The position numbers and the translations under genes were made by a program. DNA of 64,000 nucleotides from Bacteroidota bacterium. Its GTDB lineage: Bacteria; Bacteroidota; Bacteroidia; Bacteroidales; Prolixibacteraceae. Below are positions 41,660-50,056 of this stretch, piece by piece (the stretch's first letter is position 1; each line of letters begins with the position of its first letter). Location: positions 1 through 64,000 of the forward strand of contig JAEYNZ010000023.1 in NCBI GenBank assembly GCA_023412195.1, given 5' to 3'. The notes under the pieces were generated by a model. It searched no databases. It was not told the DNA's origin and saw only the letters and a list, made by a program, of their open reading frames with translations.

Positions 41660-43057
41660 TTATTTTTCTGTCCCGGTCATATCCTGGGGCCTGACCCATT
41701 CATCGTACTGTTCTGCGGTGAGGTAGCCCAGGCGGACGGCTTCCTCCTTCAGGGTAGTGCCGTTGCGGTGCGCGGTCTGGGCTATTTCGGCGGCCTTGTA
41801 GTAGCCTATTTTCGGATTCAGGGCTGTAACAAGCATGAGCGAATTGTTGAGCAGCTTTTCAATCACCGGCATGTTGGGCTCAATTCCGCGGGCGCAATGT
41901 TCTTCAAATGAGATGCATGCCTCGCCCAGCAGACGTGCGCTCTGGAGGAAAGCCGCTGCCATTACCGGTTTAAATACATTCAGCTCGAAATGGCCCTGTG
42001 TGCCGCCTATGGTTATTGTAACATCATTTCCCATAACCTGTGCGCATACCATGGTAAGGGCTTCGCTTTGGGTGGGATTGACCTTCCCCGGCATGATGGA
42101 TGAGCCGGGTTCATTGGCCGGTAATATCAGTTCGGCAATGCCCGACCGTGGTCCGGAAGCCATCAGCCGTATGTCGTTGGCTATTTTATTGAGCGAAACG
42201 GCCAGTTGTTTCAGTGCGCCGTGGGTTTCAACCAGCGCATCATGTGAGGCCAGCGCTTCAAATTTATTCGGGGCGGTTACAAAGGGCAGGCCTGTGAGTC
42301 CTGCAATTTTTTTGGCTACAAGGACATCGTACCCTCCGGGTGCATTCAGTCCGGTGCCTACGGCAGTGCCTCCAAGTGCAAGTTCTGAAAGATGACTGAG
42401 GGTGTTGTTCAATGCTTTCAGGCCGTGACTGAGCTGTGCCACATAGCCCGAGAATTCCTGACCGAGGGTGAGGGGAGTGGCATCCATCAGGTGTGTCCTC
42501 CCTATTTTTATGACCTCCTGAAATTCCTGCGCCTTTTGATGCAATGTGTCACGCAGTTTCTCAACCCCGGGGATTGTCACTTCCTTCACCATTTTATAGC
42601 AGGCAATGTGCATGGCGGTGGGGTAGGTGTCGTTCGATGACTGCGACTTATTGACATCGTCGTTGGGGTGTATGGTTTTCCCGCCATCGCCCAGTTTATT
42701 TCCGGCCAGCACATGGGCACGGTGGGCAATTACTTCGTTCACATTCATGTTGCTCTGTGTGCCTGAGCCGGTTTGCCAGATCACCAGCGGGAACTGGTCG
42801 TCGAGTTTTCCTTCAGTGATTTCATCGCATACAGCCGCTATAAGGTCTTTTTTCTTTTCATCCAGCACACCCAGTTCAAAATTAGCCATTGCGGCAGCCT
42901 TTTTCTGGATGGCAAAGCCCCTGATGATTTCGATGGGCATGGAGCCTGCAGGACCTATTTTGAAGTTGTTCCTCGACCTTTCCGTTTGTGCCCCCCAGTA
43001 TTTATCGGCAGGTACCCGGACTTCGCCCATGGTGTCTTTTTCTATGCGGTATTCCAT
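41660..43057 (-). CDS. fumC: Fumarate hydratase class II
   Basis: A 465-residue fumarase of the aspartase/fumarase superfamily. Landmarks are MGEVRVPADKYWGAQTERSRNNF at the N-terminus, GSGTQSNMNVNEV, KSQSSNDTYPTAMHIA with the catalytic-region His and Ser residues, GRTHLMDATPLTLGQEFSGY, and the signature GSSIMPGKVNPTQSEA. It hydrates fumarate to malate, or the reverse in reductive metabolism. It follows rpiA by 36 bases and is likely co-transcribed. Base composition is slightly more GC-rich than its flanks, consistent with high expression. Confidence 0.97.
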   Translation of the reverse strand: MEYRIEKDTMGEVRVPADKYWGAQTERSRNNFKIGPAGSMPIEIIRGFAIQKKAAAMANFELGVLDEKKKDLIAAVCDEITEGKLDDQFPLVIWQTGSGTQSNMNVNEVIAHRAHVLAGNKLGDGGKTIHPNDDVNKSQSSNDTYPTAMHIACYKMVKEVTIPGVEKLRDTLHQKAQEFQEVIKIGRTHLMDATPLTLGQEFSGYVAQLSHGLKALNNTLSHLSELALGGTAVGTGLNAPGGYDVLVAKKIAGLTGLPFVTAPNKFEALASHDALVETHGALKQLAVSLNKIANDIRLMASGPRSGIAELILPANEPGSSIMPGKVNPTQSEALTMVCAQVMGNDVTITIGGTQGHFELNVFKPVMAAAFLQSARLLGEACISFEEHCARGIEPNMPVIEKLLNNSLMLVTALNPKIGYYKAAEIAQTAHRNGTTLKEEAVRLGYLTAEQYDEWVRPQDMTGTEK

Positions 43058-43093
43058 AGCTGTTAAGTTTATATTGTTGTGCTGAATAAGATT

Positions 43094-43786
43094 TTATTTG
43101 CCTTTATTTACGACTTCGCGCGGCTTTTTGTCGGTGCCGATGATCATCCTTTCGCCTTTATTCAGGAACAATCCTGTTTCAATTACTCCCACAATGCTTT
43201 TTAACCTTGCGTCAAGGCTTTGGATATCAACCGGCTGCTGCAAATGAAGGTCGGCAATATAATTTCCGTTGTCGGTGACATATATGCCCTCATCTGAAGT
43301 TCTTAATTGCGGATTGAATCCATCCTTTTTGAGCTTTTTGATGGTGTGGGTATGACCAAACTGAAGGATTTCAACAGGCAGCGGAAATTTACCAATTGTA
43401 TCAACCAGTTTGGAATCATCGAGTATCCAGATAATCCTTCGCGCAAGGCGGGCAACCAGTTTTTCGCGAAAGAGGGCGCCTCCGCCTCCCTTGATTGCAT
43501 TGAAGTTATTGTCGATTTCATCCACTCCGTCGATCATCAGGTCGATTCCATTCACCTCATCAACCGAAAGGAGGGGAATGTTTAGTCCGCCTGCAAGTTT
43601 TTCAGTGGCATTGGATGTCATCACGGCCTTGATGAACAACCCATCAGCCACACGCGCGCCCAGTTTCTTAATGAGGTAGTAAGCCGTAGAACCGGTGCCC
43701 AGTCCGACAACCATTCCGTCTTCGACGTATTCTGCTGCTTTTTCCCCTGCTGATTTTTTCTTATGTTCCATTTGTTCCAGTTTCAT
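43094..43786 (-). CDS. rpiA: Ribose-5-phosphate isomerase A
   Basis: A 230-residue enzyme of the nonoxidative pentose phosphate pathway. Motifs: VGLGTGSTAYYLIKKLG (phosphate loop), LMIDGVDEIDNNFNAIKGGGGALFREK with catalytic Asp, Glu and Lys residues, WILDDSKLV and PLPVEILQFG. Both M1 and M6 (MEHKKKSAGEKA) are possible starts; family alignments favour M6 slightly. It heads the rpiA-fumC pair. Confidence 0.96.
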   Translation of the reverse strand: MKLEQMEHKKKSAGEKAAEYVEDGMVVGLGTGSTAYYLIKKLGARVADGLFIKAVMTSNATEKLAGGLNIPLLSVDEVNGIDLMIDGVDEIDNNFNAIKGGGGALFREKLVARLARRIIWILDDSKLVDTIGKFPLPVEILQFGHTHTIKKLKKDGFNPQLRTSDEGIYVTDNGNYIADLHLQQPVDIQSLDARLKSIVGVIETGLFLNKGERMIIGTDKKPREVVNKGK

Positions 43787-43957
43787 TGATACCTGTTAAA
43801 CTCATTTATTAACAGAAATGTTTGGATCAGGGGCAATTATTTCAATTTCAGGCTGAAATAAGGTAGAAAGATCGCGGGTAAATAGTGTCGATGCCTGAAA
43901 CAGGAATATAAATGGAAAGATATTACGTGGGGTATATAAATGCAGCTACAATGAAAC

Positions 43958-44065
43958 ACGGCCACCTGAATCCCCCGAAGGGGAACTTTTGGGTGGTGCT
44001 ATCAACGGAAGGCATTGCTAAATAGCGTATTACTCTTCCCTTTCGGGGAGTATGGCAGGGGTCGT
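43958..44065 (+). repeat. 108-bp element, copy D (unit 1 of tandem array)
   Basis: Starts ACGGCCACCTGAATCCCCCG, ends GGCAGGGGTCGT; the first nine bases are slightly diverged from ACGACCCCC. Contains the GGCATTGCTAAATAGCGTATTAC middle block. Exactly 108 bases. Confidence 0.75.
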
Positions 44066-44100
44066 GTGTCTTGTTAGATATGCCGTTTTTGATAATTCAA

Positions 44101-44208
44101 ACGACCCCCTAAATCCCCCGACGGGGGACTTCTGGCCGGTGCTAATAAGGGAAGGCGTTGCTAAAGAGAGTCTTACTTCTCCCCTTCAGGGAGGATGGGA
44201 GGGGTCGT
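44101..44208 (+). repeat. 108-bp element, copy E (unit 2 of tandem array)
   Basis: The best-conserved copy: ACGACCCCCTAAATCCCCCG at the left end, GGGGGACTTCTGG, GGCGTTGCTAAAGAGAGTCTTAC in the middle, CTCCCCTTCAGGGAG right hairpin and GGGAGGGGTCGT at the right end. Exactly 108 bases. Confidence 0.82.
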
Positions 44209-44243
44209 GTGTCTTGTAGGATATGCCGTCTTTGATAATTTAA

Positions 44244-44290
44244 ACGACCCCCTGAACCCCGCCCGGTGGAACTTTAAGTAGTCTTCCCGT
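44244..44290 (+). repeat. Truncated element, copy F (unit 3 of tandem array)
   Basis: ACGACCCCCTGAACCCCGCC and GGTGGAACTTTAAGTAGTCTTCCCG match the left part of the element; the right half is missing. It runs to within a few bases of the downstream gene end. Confidence 0.65.
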
Positions 44291-44300
44291 GGAATCGAAA

Positions 44301-44996
44301 TCAAATAGCAGGTGGGTTCAGAATCTCCGATTTTTCAAGAAAAGTGGGGTCGGGAAAATAGATAAACATGGCGCTGCCACCCTGTATGGCATCAATGACT
44401 TTTTCATGAATATCAACCGAAACCGCAGGACAGCCCAGGCTTCGGCCAAGGCGGCCGGTTTGGGTGATAAAGCCAGGGCTCACGTAGTCTGCACCATGCA
44501 TTACAATGGCACGGCTGCGGGCATTGCCATTAAATTCCCTGTCCATGCCATCGAGGTAAAGTGAAAGCCCGTGTTTTCCCTGGTAGGTGTCGCCTGTTAC
44601 GTAAAAGCCTATGGAGCTCTGGTAAGAACCTGATGTATTTGAAAACAATCCGGCTTTGGCATCGCCCGAATTCCTGCCGTGGGCAACATAGTCGTTGAAC
44701 AGCACCTTTTTATTTTCCAGGTCGATGATCCACATCCGTTTTTCAGTCGACGGCAGGCTGAAATCAATCACAGTCAGGATTTCTTTCCTGATCAGCCCCG
44801 GTTGTTTTTTCAACGTTTCCATTCCCCTTAATGCAAGTAAAAATGCTTCTTCAGAAGGAAGGGAAGGGTTTTCACTTAAGGAAAGTTCATTCAATAGAAG
44901 TGCGGCATTTTCCTTTGGATATGCTTCAGATGCTTTGGTATAAATGGTTGCCGGGACAAGTAGTGCCAGCATGTAAAGTTTAAGTGTTTTAATCAT
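44301..44996 (-). CDS. Murein L,D-transpeptidase catalytic domain protein (YkuD_2/PF13645)
   Basis: A 231-residue exported protein. A signal peptide covers about 1-22 (MIKTLKLYMLALLVPATIYTKA). The catalytic part shows AIVMHGADYVSPGF with the conserved His and GRSLGCPAVSVDIHEKVID with the nucleophilic Cys in the SxGCP motif. Proteins of this family form or edit 3-3 cross-links in peptidoglycan, by analogy with YkuD. It precedes nothing in its operon; the larger L,D-transpeptidase gene (45071-46819) is upstream on the same strand with a 75-base gap. Its end borders the tandem repeat array. Confidence 0.92.
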   Translation of the reverse strand: MIKTLKLYMLALLVPATIYTKASEAYPKENAALLLNELSLSENPSLPSEEAFLLALRGMETLKKQPGLIRKEILTVIDFSLPSTEKRMWIIDLENKKVLFNDYVAHGRNSGDAKAGLFSNTSGSYQSSIGFYVTGDTYQGKHGLSLYLDGMDREFNGNARSRAIVMHGADYVSPGFITQTGRLGRSLGCPAVSVDIHEKVIDAIQGGSAMFIYFPDPTFLEKSEILNPPAI

Positions 44997-45070
44997 ATTA
45001 CTTTTGATGTTTGGGACATTAAAAATGTTTTGTTTAAAAGCTACCCCTGCAACTCAACTATCATGCCACT

Positions 45071-46819
45071 TTACTCTGCTGCACGTTGCTTTTTAGCCCG
45101 TTTATAAGCTGTAATTTCCGGGTGAAGTTTTTGCATCTGTTCAAGGGTGATCTCATCGAACCCGTATATATCGTCCCTGAAATGAAGCATGTTCCCTTCA
45201 TCCACCCAGGCAGTCTGGTATATGAGGTGGACAGGGATTTTTTCTTCCAGCCTGATAATCTTCTTTTCATCTTCAGACATATATTTCATAATGGTGTCGT
45301 TTGGGAGCTGGTCCTGCAGCAAGGTAAGGGCCAGTTCTTCGGGCTGCTCAAGCCTTACGCAGCCATGGCTGAAATCTCGTTGCTCGCGGTCAAACAAATG
45401 ATCGGCAGGGGTGTCGTGCAGGTAAATGCTGTATTGGTTTTGAAGCATAAACTGGATCCTTCCCAAAGAGTTTAATTCTCCCGGGTGTTGTATGATAAAG
45501 AAAGGAAAACTGTCGCGTGAAACCTCCGACCAGTCGAAGCTGTGTATGTCAATGGTATCCTCGCTTACATAGGAATCGCGCAATACAGAGTACCTGTTTT
45601 TTTCCATAAAAGCGAAATCTTCAAGCATTTTGGGAAAGATTTCTTCTGTGGCAATGCTGTTGGGAACATTCCAGGTGGGATTGAAAATGATTGTAGAAAG
45701 GGTATCCTCCAGTACAGGGGTATAATTTTCATTTTGCCCTACAACAACGTTCATTTCCTGTATCACTTCACCCTCACGCTGATATACGAATGAGAAGTCA
45801 GGGATGTTGATGATGATGTGGTTCTCGCCAAAATCATCAGGTAGCCACCTGATCCTTTCGAGGTTCAGCCTGATCTGGCTCAGCCTGTCGCTTAAGGGAA
45901 TATTCATAAAAGCCTGGGTATTTTTACCTGGTATGCCATCAGGGTTGAGCCCATGCCTCGATTGAAAGCTTTTTACGGCTTCTGTAAGTTTATTGTCGAA
46001 TATTGGTGACTGAATGTATTCCGGATCGTCATCACCCAGGTCACCTGTGGCATGCAGGTATTTCTTAAGACGGCTGACATATGCTGCTGAATCATTTTCA
46101 GAAACCATGTCATGAAAACCGGGAAGGGGCCAGCCTCCGTTACCCTCAGCTTCCATCAGTTCCAGGTAAGCATTATTCAAGAGTTCATATTGTTTATGCT
46201 CAGGCTTAAGCTGTTCCAGCGATCTGGCTATGGAACCGCCGGCTGCAGCCTGCTCAAGGTGTGCCGGAAGATCGGTTTCTTCCGGAAGGATGGTCCAGAT
46301 TACATCCAGCTTTGCAGGGTCGATCAAGCCGGTTGACAATGCGGAAGCATAGTCGAAATATGCACGTGTAAGGAATACATCCAGTTCGGAAACCATTCCG
46401 GGAAAGGAATTATTACGGGAAGAAAGCCTTTTAATACCTGTAAGGGCATTGTCTATGTACTGCAGCCTGGTGTCCTGATCAGGCAGGCCATCTTCCCGGG
46501 CTGATTCCAGTTTTGAGCGGAGTTCATTTCCCAGGCGGTTCAGTTGCCCCCTATCATCGGTCCAGACTGTTGTAAAGCCGCGGTTTTTGTAAAAGGCTGA
46601 TAATTCTTCTGCCCATGTATCCGCATCCTTCAGTTCCATATATTCATTTACGAATATGGTATCGGAAACAGGAGATGATAAACCAAAAATGTTTCTAATG
46701 GAGAACCGGGAGTTGTTATCCTGCCCCTGAACGGTTTTGGGAAGGGTAAAAGCTACCGTAATTCCTAAAAACAGTGTTAGAATTTTTAATCCGTGTGTAT
46801 TTTGTGTGTGGGTTTTCAT
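45071..46819 (-). CDS. L,D-transpeptidase of the YcbB/LdtD type
   Basis: A 582-residue exported protein. Signal peptide about 1-32. A scaffold domain and a peptidoglycan-binding domain (about 270-310, TEAVKSFQSRHGLNPDGIPGKNTQAFMN) precede the YkuD domain (about 345-520). The active site is HDTPADHLFDREQRDFSHGCVRLEQPEELALTLL, with His and Cys of the HxxxxxxxSHGCxR motif. The order of domains is that of E. coli YcbB (LdtD), which makes 3-3 cross-links and can give beta-lactam resistance. The C-terminus ends in a basic tail (YKRAKKQRAAE). Confidence 0.93.
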   Translation of the reverse strand: MKTHTQNTHGLKILTLFLGITVAFTLPKTVQGQDNNSRFSIRNIFGLSSPVSDTIFVNEYMELKDADTWAEELSAFYKNRGFTTVWTDDRGQLNRLGNELRSKLESAREDGLPDQDTRLQYIDNALTGIKRLSSRNNSFPGMVSELDVFLTRAYFDYASALSTGLIDPAKLDVIWTILPEETDLPAHLEQAAAGGSIARSLEQLKPEHKQYELLNNAYLELMEAEGNGGWPLPGFHDMVSENDSAAYVSRLKKYLHATGDLGDDDPEYIQSPIFDNKLTEAVKSFQSRHGLNPDGIPGKNTQAFMNIPLSDRLSQIRLNLERIRWLPDDFGENHIIINIPDFSFVYQREGEVIQEMNVVVGQNENYTPVLEDTLSTIIFNPTWNVPNSIATEEIFPKMLEDFAFMEKNRYSVLRDSYVSEDTIDIHSFDWSEVSRDSFPFFIIQHPGELNSLGRIQFMLQNQYSIYLHDTPADHLFDREQRDFSHGCVRLEQPEELALTLLQDQLPNDTIMKYMSEDEKKIIRLEEKIPVHLIYQTAWVDEGNMLHFRDDIYGFDEITLEQMQKLHPEITAYKRAKKQRAAE

Positions 46820-46951
46820 TCTATCGTAATATTAAAATCAGTAATTGAGTTCTTAAGGGTTATCACTTTTTTATAACGGTGGAAGGCCGTAGGCTATTCA
46901 GTAATTAAAGTCATTGAGGTGTTAAAGGTCTATGAAACGGGGGCCTGCCTA

Positions 46952-49369
46952 TTATTTTTTCCATTTCAACCTCAGGCTGTTGCTGACTACACTTACACTG
47001 CTGAGGGCCATTGCAGCCCCTGCAATCATGGGGTTCAGCAAAAATCCATTGACAGGGTACAAAATTCCTGCCGCAATTGGAATACCTATCAGGTTGTAGA
47101 TAAAAGCCCAGAACAGGTTTTGCCTGATGGTCCGCACAGTTTGCTTCGAAAGCCTGATAGCAGCGGGTATTTTATTTAAATCAGATGAAATGATTGTCAT
47201 CCTGGCTACATCCATGGCAATATCGCTTCCCTTTCCCATAGCAATGCTCACATCGGCCTGAGCCAGCGCGGTACTGTCGTTGATGCCGTCACCAGCCATG
47301 GCAACCTTTTTCCCTTCAGCCTGAAGTTTTTTTACGAATTCAGCCTTACCGGCAGGTAACACTTCTGCTTTATAATGCTTAATGCCGGTCTGGGAGGCAA
47401 TGGCTTTGGCCGTTGATTCATTGTCGCCTGTCAGCATGTATACTTCAATGCCAGAATCCTGCAGGCTCTTCACTGCCTCAACTGATGTTTCCTTCACCTT
47501 GTCGGCAATGGCAATTACGGCTAATGCTTTTTTGCTGTCGGCAAACCAAATTACGGTTTTGGATTTCTGGCTCCACAGGTTAGCCTTTTGCACCAGCTGC
47601 TGTGGAATTTCCACACCTGATTCGTCAAGGAGTTTTCTGTTCCCCACAAGATAAATTTCATTCTCATATGAGGCTTTTGCACCTTTTCCTGTAATGCTTT
47701 CAAAATTCGTTACCTGAACCTCCTTCAGGTTACCAAGGTGCTGAACTACAGCTTCGGCAAGCGGATGCTCCGATTGTTTTTCCAGGCTTGCAAGGATTTC
47801 TTTTACCCGCACATCCGATGAGACCCATTCCACATCGGTTACAACAGGCCTGCCTTCTGTGACAGTACCCGTTTTATCGAGCACAACTGCATTTACCTTC
47901 TTTGCAAGCTCCAGGCTTTCAGCATCCTTTATCAGTATGCCGGCTTCAGCTCCTTTGCCAACGCCTACCATAATGGCGGTTGGGGTAGCCAGTCCGAGCG
48001 CACACGGACACGCAATTACCAGTACGGTGATCAGTGAAAGCAGTCCGTGGGTGAAACTATTATCCCCGCCAAAAATCATCCAGACAAAGAAGGCAGTTAC
48101 AGCAATAGCTATGACCACAGGTACGAATATCCCTGCGATTTTATCAACAAGCTTCTGCACAGGCGCCTTGCTGCCCTGGGCTTCCTGCACCATACGGATG
48201 ATCTGCGACAGCATGGTTTCAGCCCCTACCTTTTCTGCCCTGAACTGAAAACTGCCTTTTTGATTGATGGTGCCTGCAAAAACTTTTTCATCTTCCTTTT
48301 TTAGTACCGGGACAGGTTCACCGCTGAGCATACTTTCGTCAACATATGAATTGCCGGATGTAACTGTACCATCGACAGCAATTTTATCGCCGGGCCTGAC
48401 AATGATTATATCGCCCTTTACCACCTTTTCAACAGGGACCTGCATTTGGGTGCCGTTTTCCTTTACCACGGTTACCATCTTTGGCTGAAGTCCCATCAGT
48501 TTTTTAATGGCAGTAGAAGTGTTGCCTTTTGCTTTTTCCTCGAGGAGCCTGCCCAGGAGGATGAAAGCGATAATAACAGCAGCAGCTTCGAAATAAACGT
48601 GAGGATGCAGTCCAAGGTTGTGCCAAACCTGTGGGAACAGGGTGTTAAATACACTGTAGAGGTATGCCACACCGGTACTGAGAGCCACCAGGGTATCCAT
48701 GTTGGCTGTACGATGCTTTGCCTGCTTCCATGCGTTTATATAAAAATCCTTCCCGAAGAGGAGGATGACAGGAGTTGAAAGCAGCCACATCAGCTCGTTT
48801 GCGTAGGGCATGTTCATGAAGAACATACCTATTATGACCACAGGGATTGAAAGGATAATGGCACCGGCAGTCCGTTTTTTAAGCTGCCTGTATTTCTTTT
48901 CATGTATATCATCAACCGAAGGCTCGCCGGCTGAACCAGGTTCAATAGCCAGGTCGTATCCAATCGACTGCAATGCCTTTTTGAATTCTTCGGGGCCTGT
49001 TACTTTGGGAAGGTATTCTACCATAAGTGAAGACGATGCAAAGTTAACGGAAGCACTGATCACCCCTTCCTGCGCACTGACCATGCTCTCGGCGCTGATT
49101 GCACAGGAGGCGCAGCTCATTTCAAGTACGGTAAAGGTTCTTTTCACGGAGGGAATGTCATAGCCAAGCCCACGAATGGTTTTGGCTGCCCCGGGCATAA
49201 TGGAAAGTCCGTTGGCAGGTTCTATAACAGCCCGCTTGGTGTTAATTTCTACCCTTGAAGATGCTATTCCCTTTAACTGGTTGAGTTTTTCCTCCAGGTT
49301 GCGGGCACTGATTTCACTATCGACGCCCTCTACAGGAATATATACCGGATGTTTTGTTGTATTTGCCAT
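46952..49369 (-). CDS. copA: Copper-exporting P1B-type ATPase CopA
   Basis: An 805-residue heavy-metal pump. There are two N-terminal HMA domains: 1-75, which has no CxxC (the loop reads VEGVDSEIS), and 77-145, with CASC at 86-89. Eight membrane helices follow; the transport motif CPC is in VIACPCALGLATPT, the phosphorylation site is DKTGTVTEG, and the Cu(I)-type residues of the last helices are seen as YNLIGIPIAAG and MALSSVSVVSNSLRL. It exports cytoplasmic Cu(I). The HMA-AraC regulator gene is 82 bases upstream on the same strand, pointing to control by copper. Confidence 0.95.
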   Translation of the reverse strand: MANTTKHPVYIPVEGVDSEISARNLEEKLNQLKGIASSRVEINTKRAVIEPANGLSIMPGAAKTIRGLGYDIPSVKRTFTVLEMSCASCAISAESMVSAQEGVISASVNFASSSLMVEYLPKVTGPEEFKKALQSIGYDLAIEPGSAGEPSVDDIHEKKYRQLKKRTAGAIILSIPVVIIGMFFMNMPYANELMWLLSTPVILLFGKDFYINAWKQAKHRTANMDTLVALSTGVAYLYSVFNTLFPQVWHNLGLHPHVYFEAAAVIIAFILLGRLLEEKAKGNTSTAIKKLMGLQPKMVTVVKENGTQMQVPVEKVVKGDIIIVRPGDKIAVDGTVTSGNSYVDESMLSGEPVPVLKKEDEKVFAGTINQKGSFQFRAEKVGAETMLSQIIRMVQEAQGSKAPVQKLVDKIAGIFVPVVIAIAVTAFFVWMIFGGDNSFTHGLLSLITVLVIACPCALGLATPTAIMVGVGKGAEAGILIKDAESLELAKKVNAVVLDKTGTVTEGRPVVTDVEWVSSDVRVKEILASLEKQSEHPLAEAVVQHLGNLKEVQVTNFESITGKGAKASYENEIYLVGNRKLLDESGVEIPQQLVQKANLWSQKSKTVIWFADSKKALAVIAIADKVKETSVEAVKSLQDSGIEVYMLTGDNESTAKAIASQTGIKHYKAEVLPAGKAEFVKKLQAEGKKVAMAGDGINDSTALAQADVSIAMGKGSDIAMDVARMTIISSDLNKIPAAIRLSKQTVRTIRQNLFWAFIYNLIGIPIAAGILYPVNGFLLNPMIAGAAMALSSVSVVSNSLRLKWKK

Positions 49370-49451
49370 AACGATTCATTTTTAACCAATACAAAATTGC
49401 CAAAAATGAAGCGAGGGAGTATTATACTTTTTACTGAAAGAGTTACAAGAT

Positions 49452-50012
49452 TTACACCTCATCGAGCGGCTTACGTTTTTCTTCTCTTATGTTTTTGAAA
49501 TGGCTTGGGGTAAGTCCTGTTACTTTTTTAAACTGGCTGCTCAGGTGTGCAACACTTGAATAGTTCAGCTGGAAGGCGATTTCACTTAAGGTAAGTTCAT
49601 CGTAAACAAGAAGTTCCTTAACTTTTTCGATCTTCTGCGCAATGAAATATTTTTCGATGGTAGTGCCTTCCACTTCTGAAAACAGGTTGGTCATATAGGT
49701 ATAATCATGATGCAGGTGGCTGATTAACCAGTTGGACAGGTTCGTTTTTAAGTGGCTGTTTTGCTGGTGGACAAGCTCGATTATCAGGTTCTTGATTTTC
49801 TCGATGAGCTGGCTTTTTTTATCGTCGATGATGGCAAAGCCTAGAGAATGCAGCCTGTTGTCCAACTGCTTTTTTTCCTCGTCAGATAAATCCTGTTCAA
49901 GAATCACCTCACCCAAAGAAACATGGGAAGGCTGATACCCCAGTTTTTCAAGCTCCGCCTGCACGACCATGATGCAGCGGTTACAAACCATATTCCTGAT
50001 GTATAGCTTCAT
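49452..50012 (-). CDS. AraC-type regulator with N-terminal HMA-like CxxC domain
   Basis: A 186-residue protein. Residues 1-70 look like a heavy-metal-associated domain: MKLYIRNMVCNRCIMVVQAELEKLGY with Cys10 and Cys13 in the metal-loop position. Residues 75-186 are a helical linker and an AraC/XylS helix-turn-helix pair (LTLSEIAFQLNYSSVAHLSSQFKKVTGLTPSHFKN). A protein that binds metal and DNA in this way would make sense as the sensor of the adjacent copA gene, though this is inferred from domains and position. It lies between the sensor kinase gene (44 bases upstream) and copA. Confidence 0.9.
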   Translation of the reverse strand: MKLYIRNMVCNRCIMVVQAELEKLGYQPSHVSLGEVILEQDLSDEEKKQLDNRLHSLGFAIIDDKKSQLIEKIKNLIIELVHQQNSHLKTNLSNWLISHLHHDYTYMTNLFSEVEGTTIEKYFIAQKIEKVKELLVYDELTLSEIAFQLNYSSVAHLSSQFKKVTGLTPSHFKNIREEKRKPLDEV

Positions 50013-50056
50013 TTTGTTACAGGTTTATCTGTTATAAATGTAAACAGATATCTTTC

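Larger units (their letters stand above)
43958..44290 (+). repeat. Tandem array with 143-bp period
   Basis: Elements start at 43958, 44101 and 44244, exactly 143 bases apart. Each full unit is a 108-bp element plus a 35-base linker, GTGTCTTGTTAGATATGCCG... in unit 1 and GTGTCTTGTAGGATATGCCG... in unit 2. The third unit is truncated after about 47 bases, close to the stop codon of the L,D-transpeptidase gene at 44301. Confidence 0.85.

Noticed and set aside
41835..42395. 186-codon frame antisense to fumC
   Set aside because: The opposite strand encodes a complete fumarase; the antisense frame is a by-product of its GC-rich codon use.
43958..44290. Possible CRISPR array or IS pair
   Set aside because: The 35-base linkers are nearly identical to each other, unlike CRISPR spacers, and no transposase is present.
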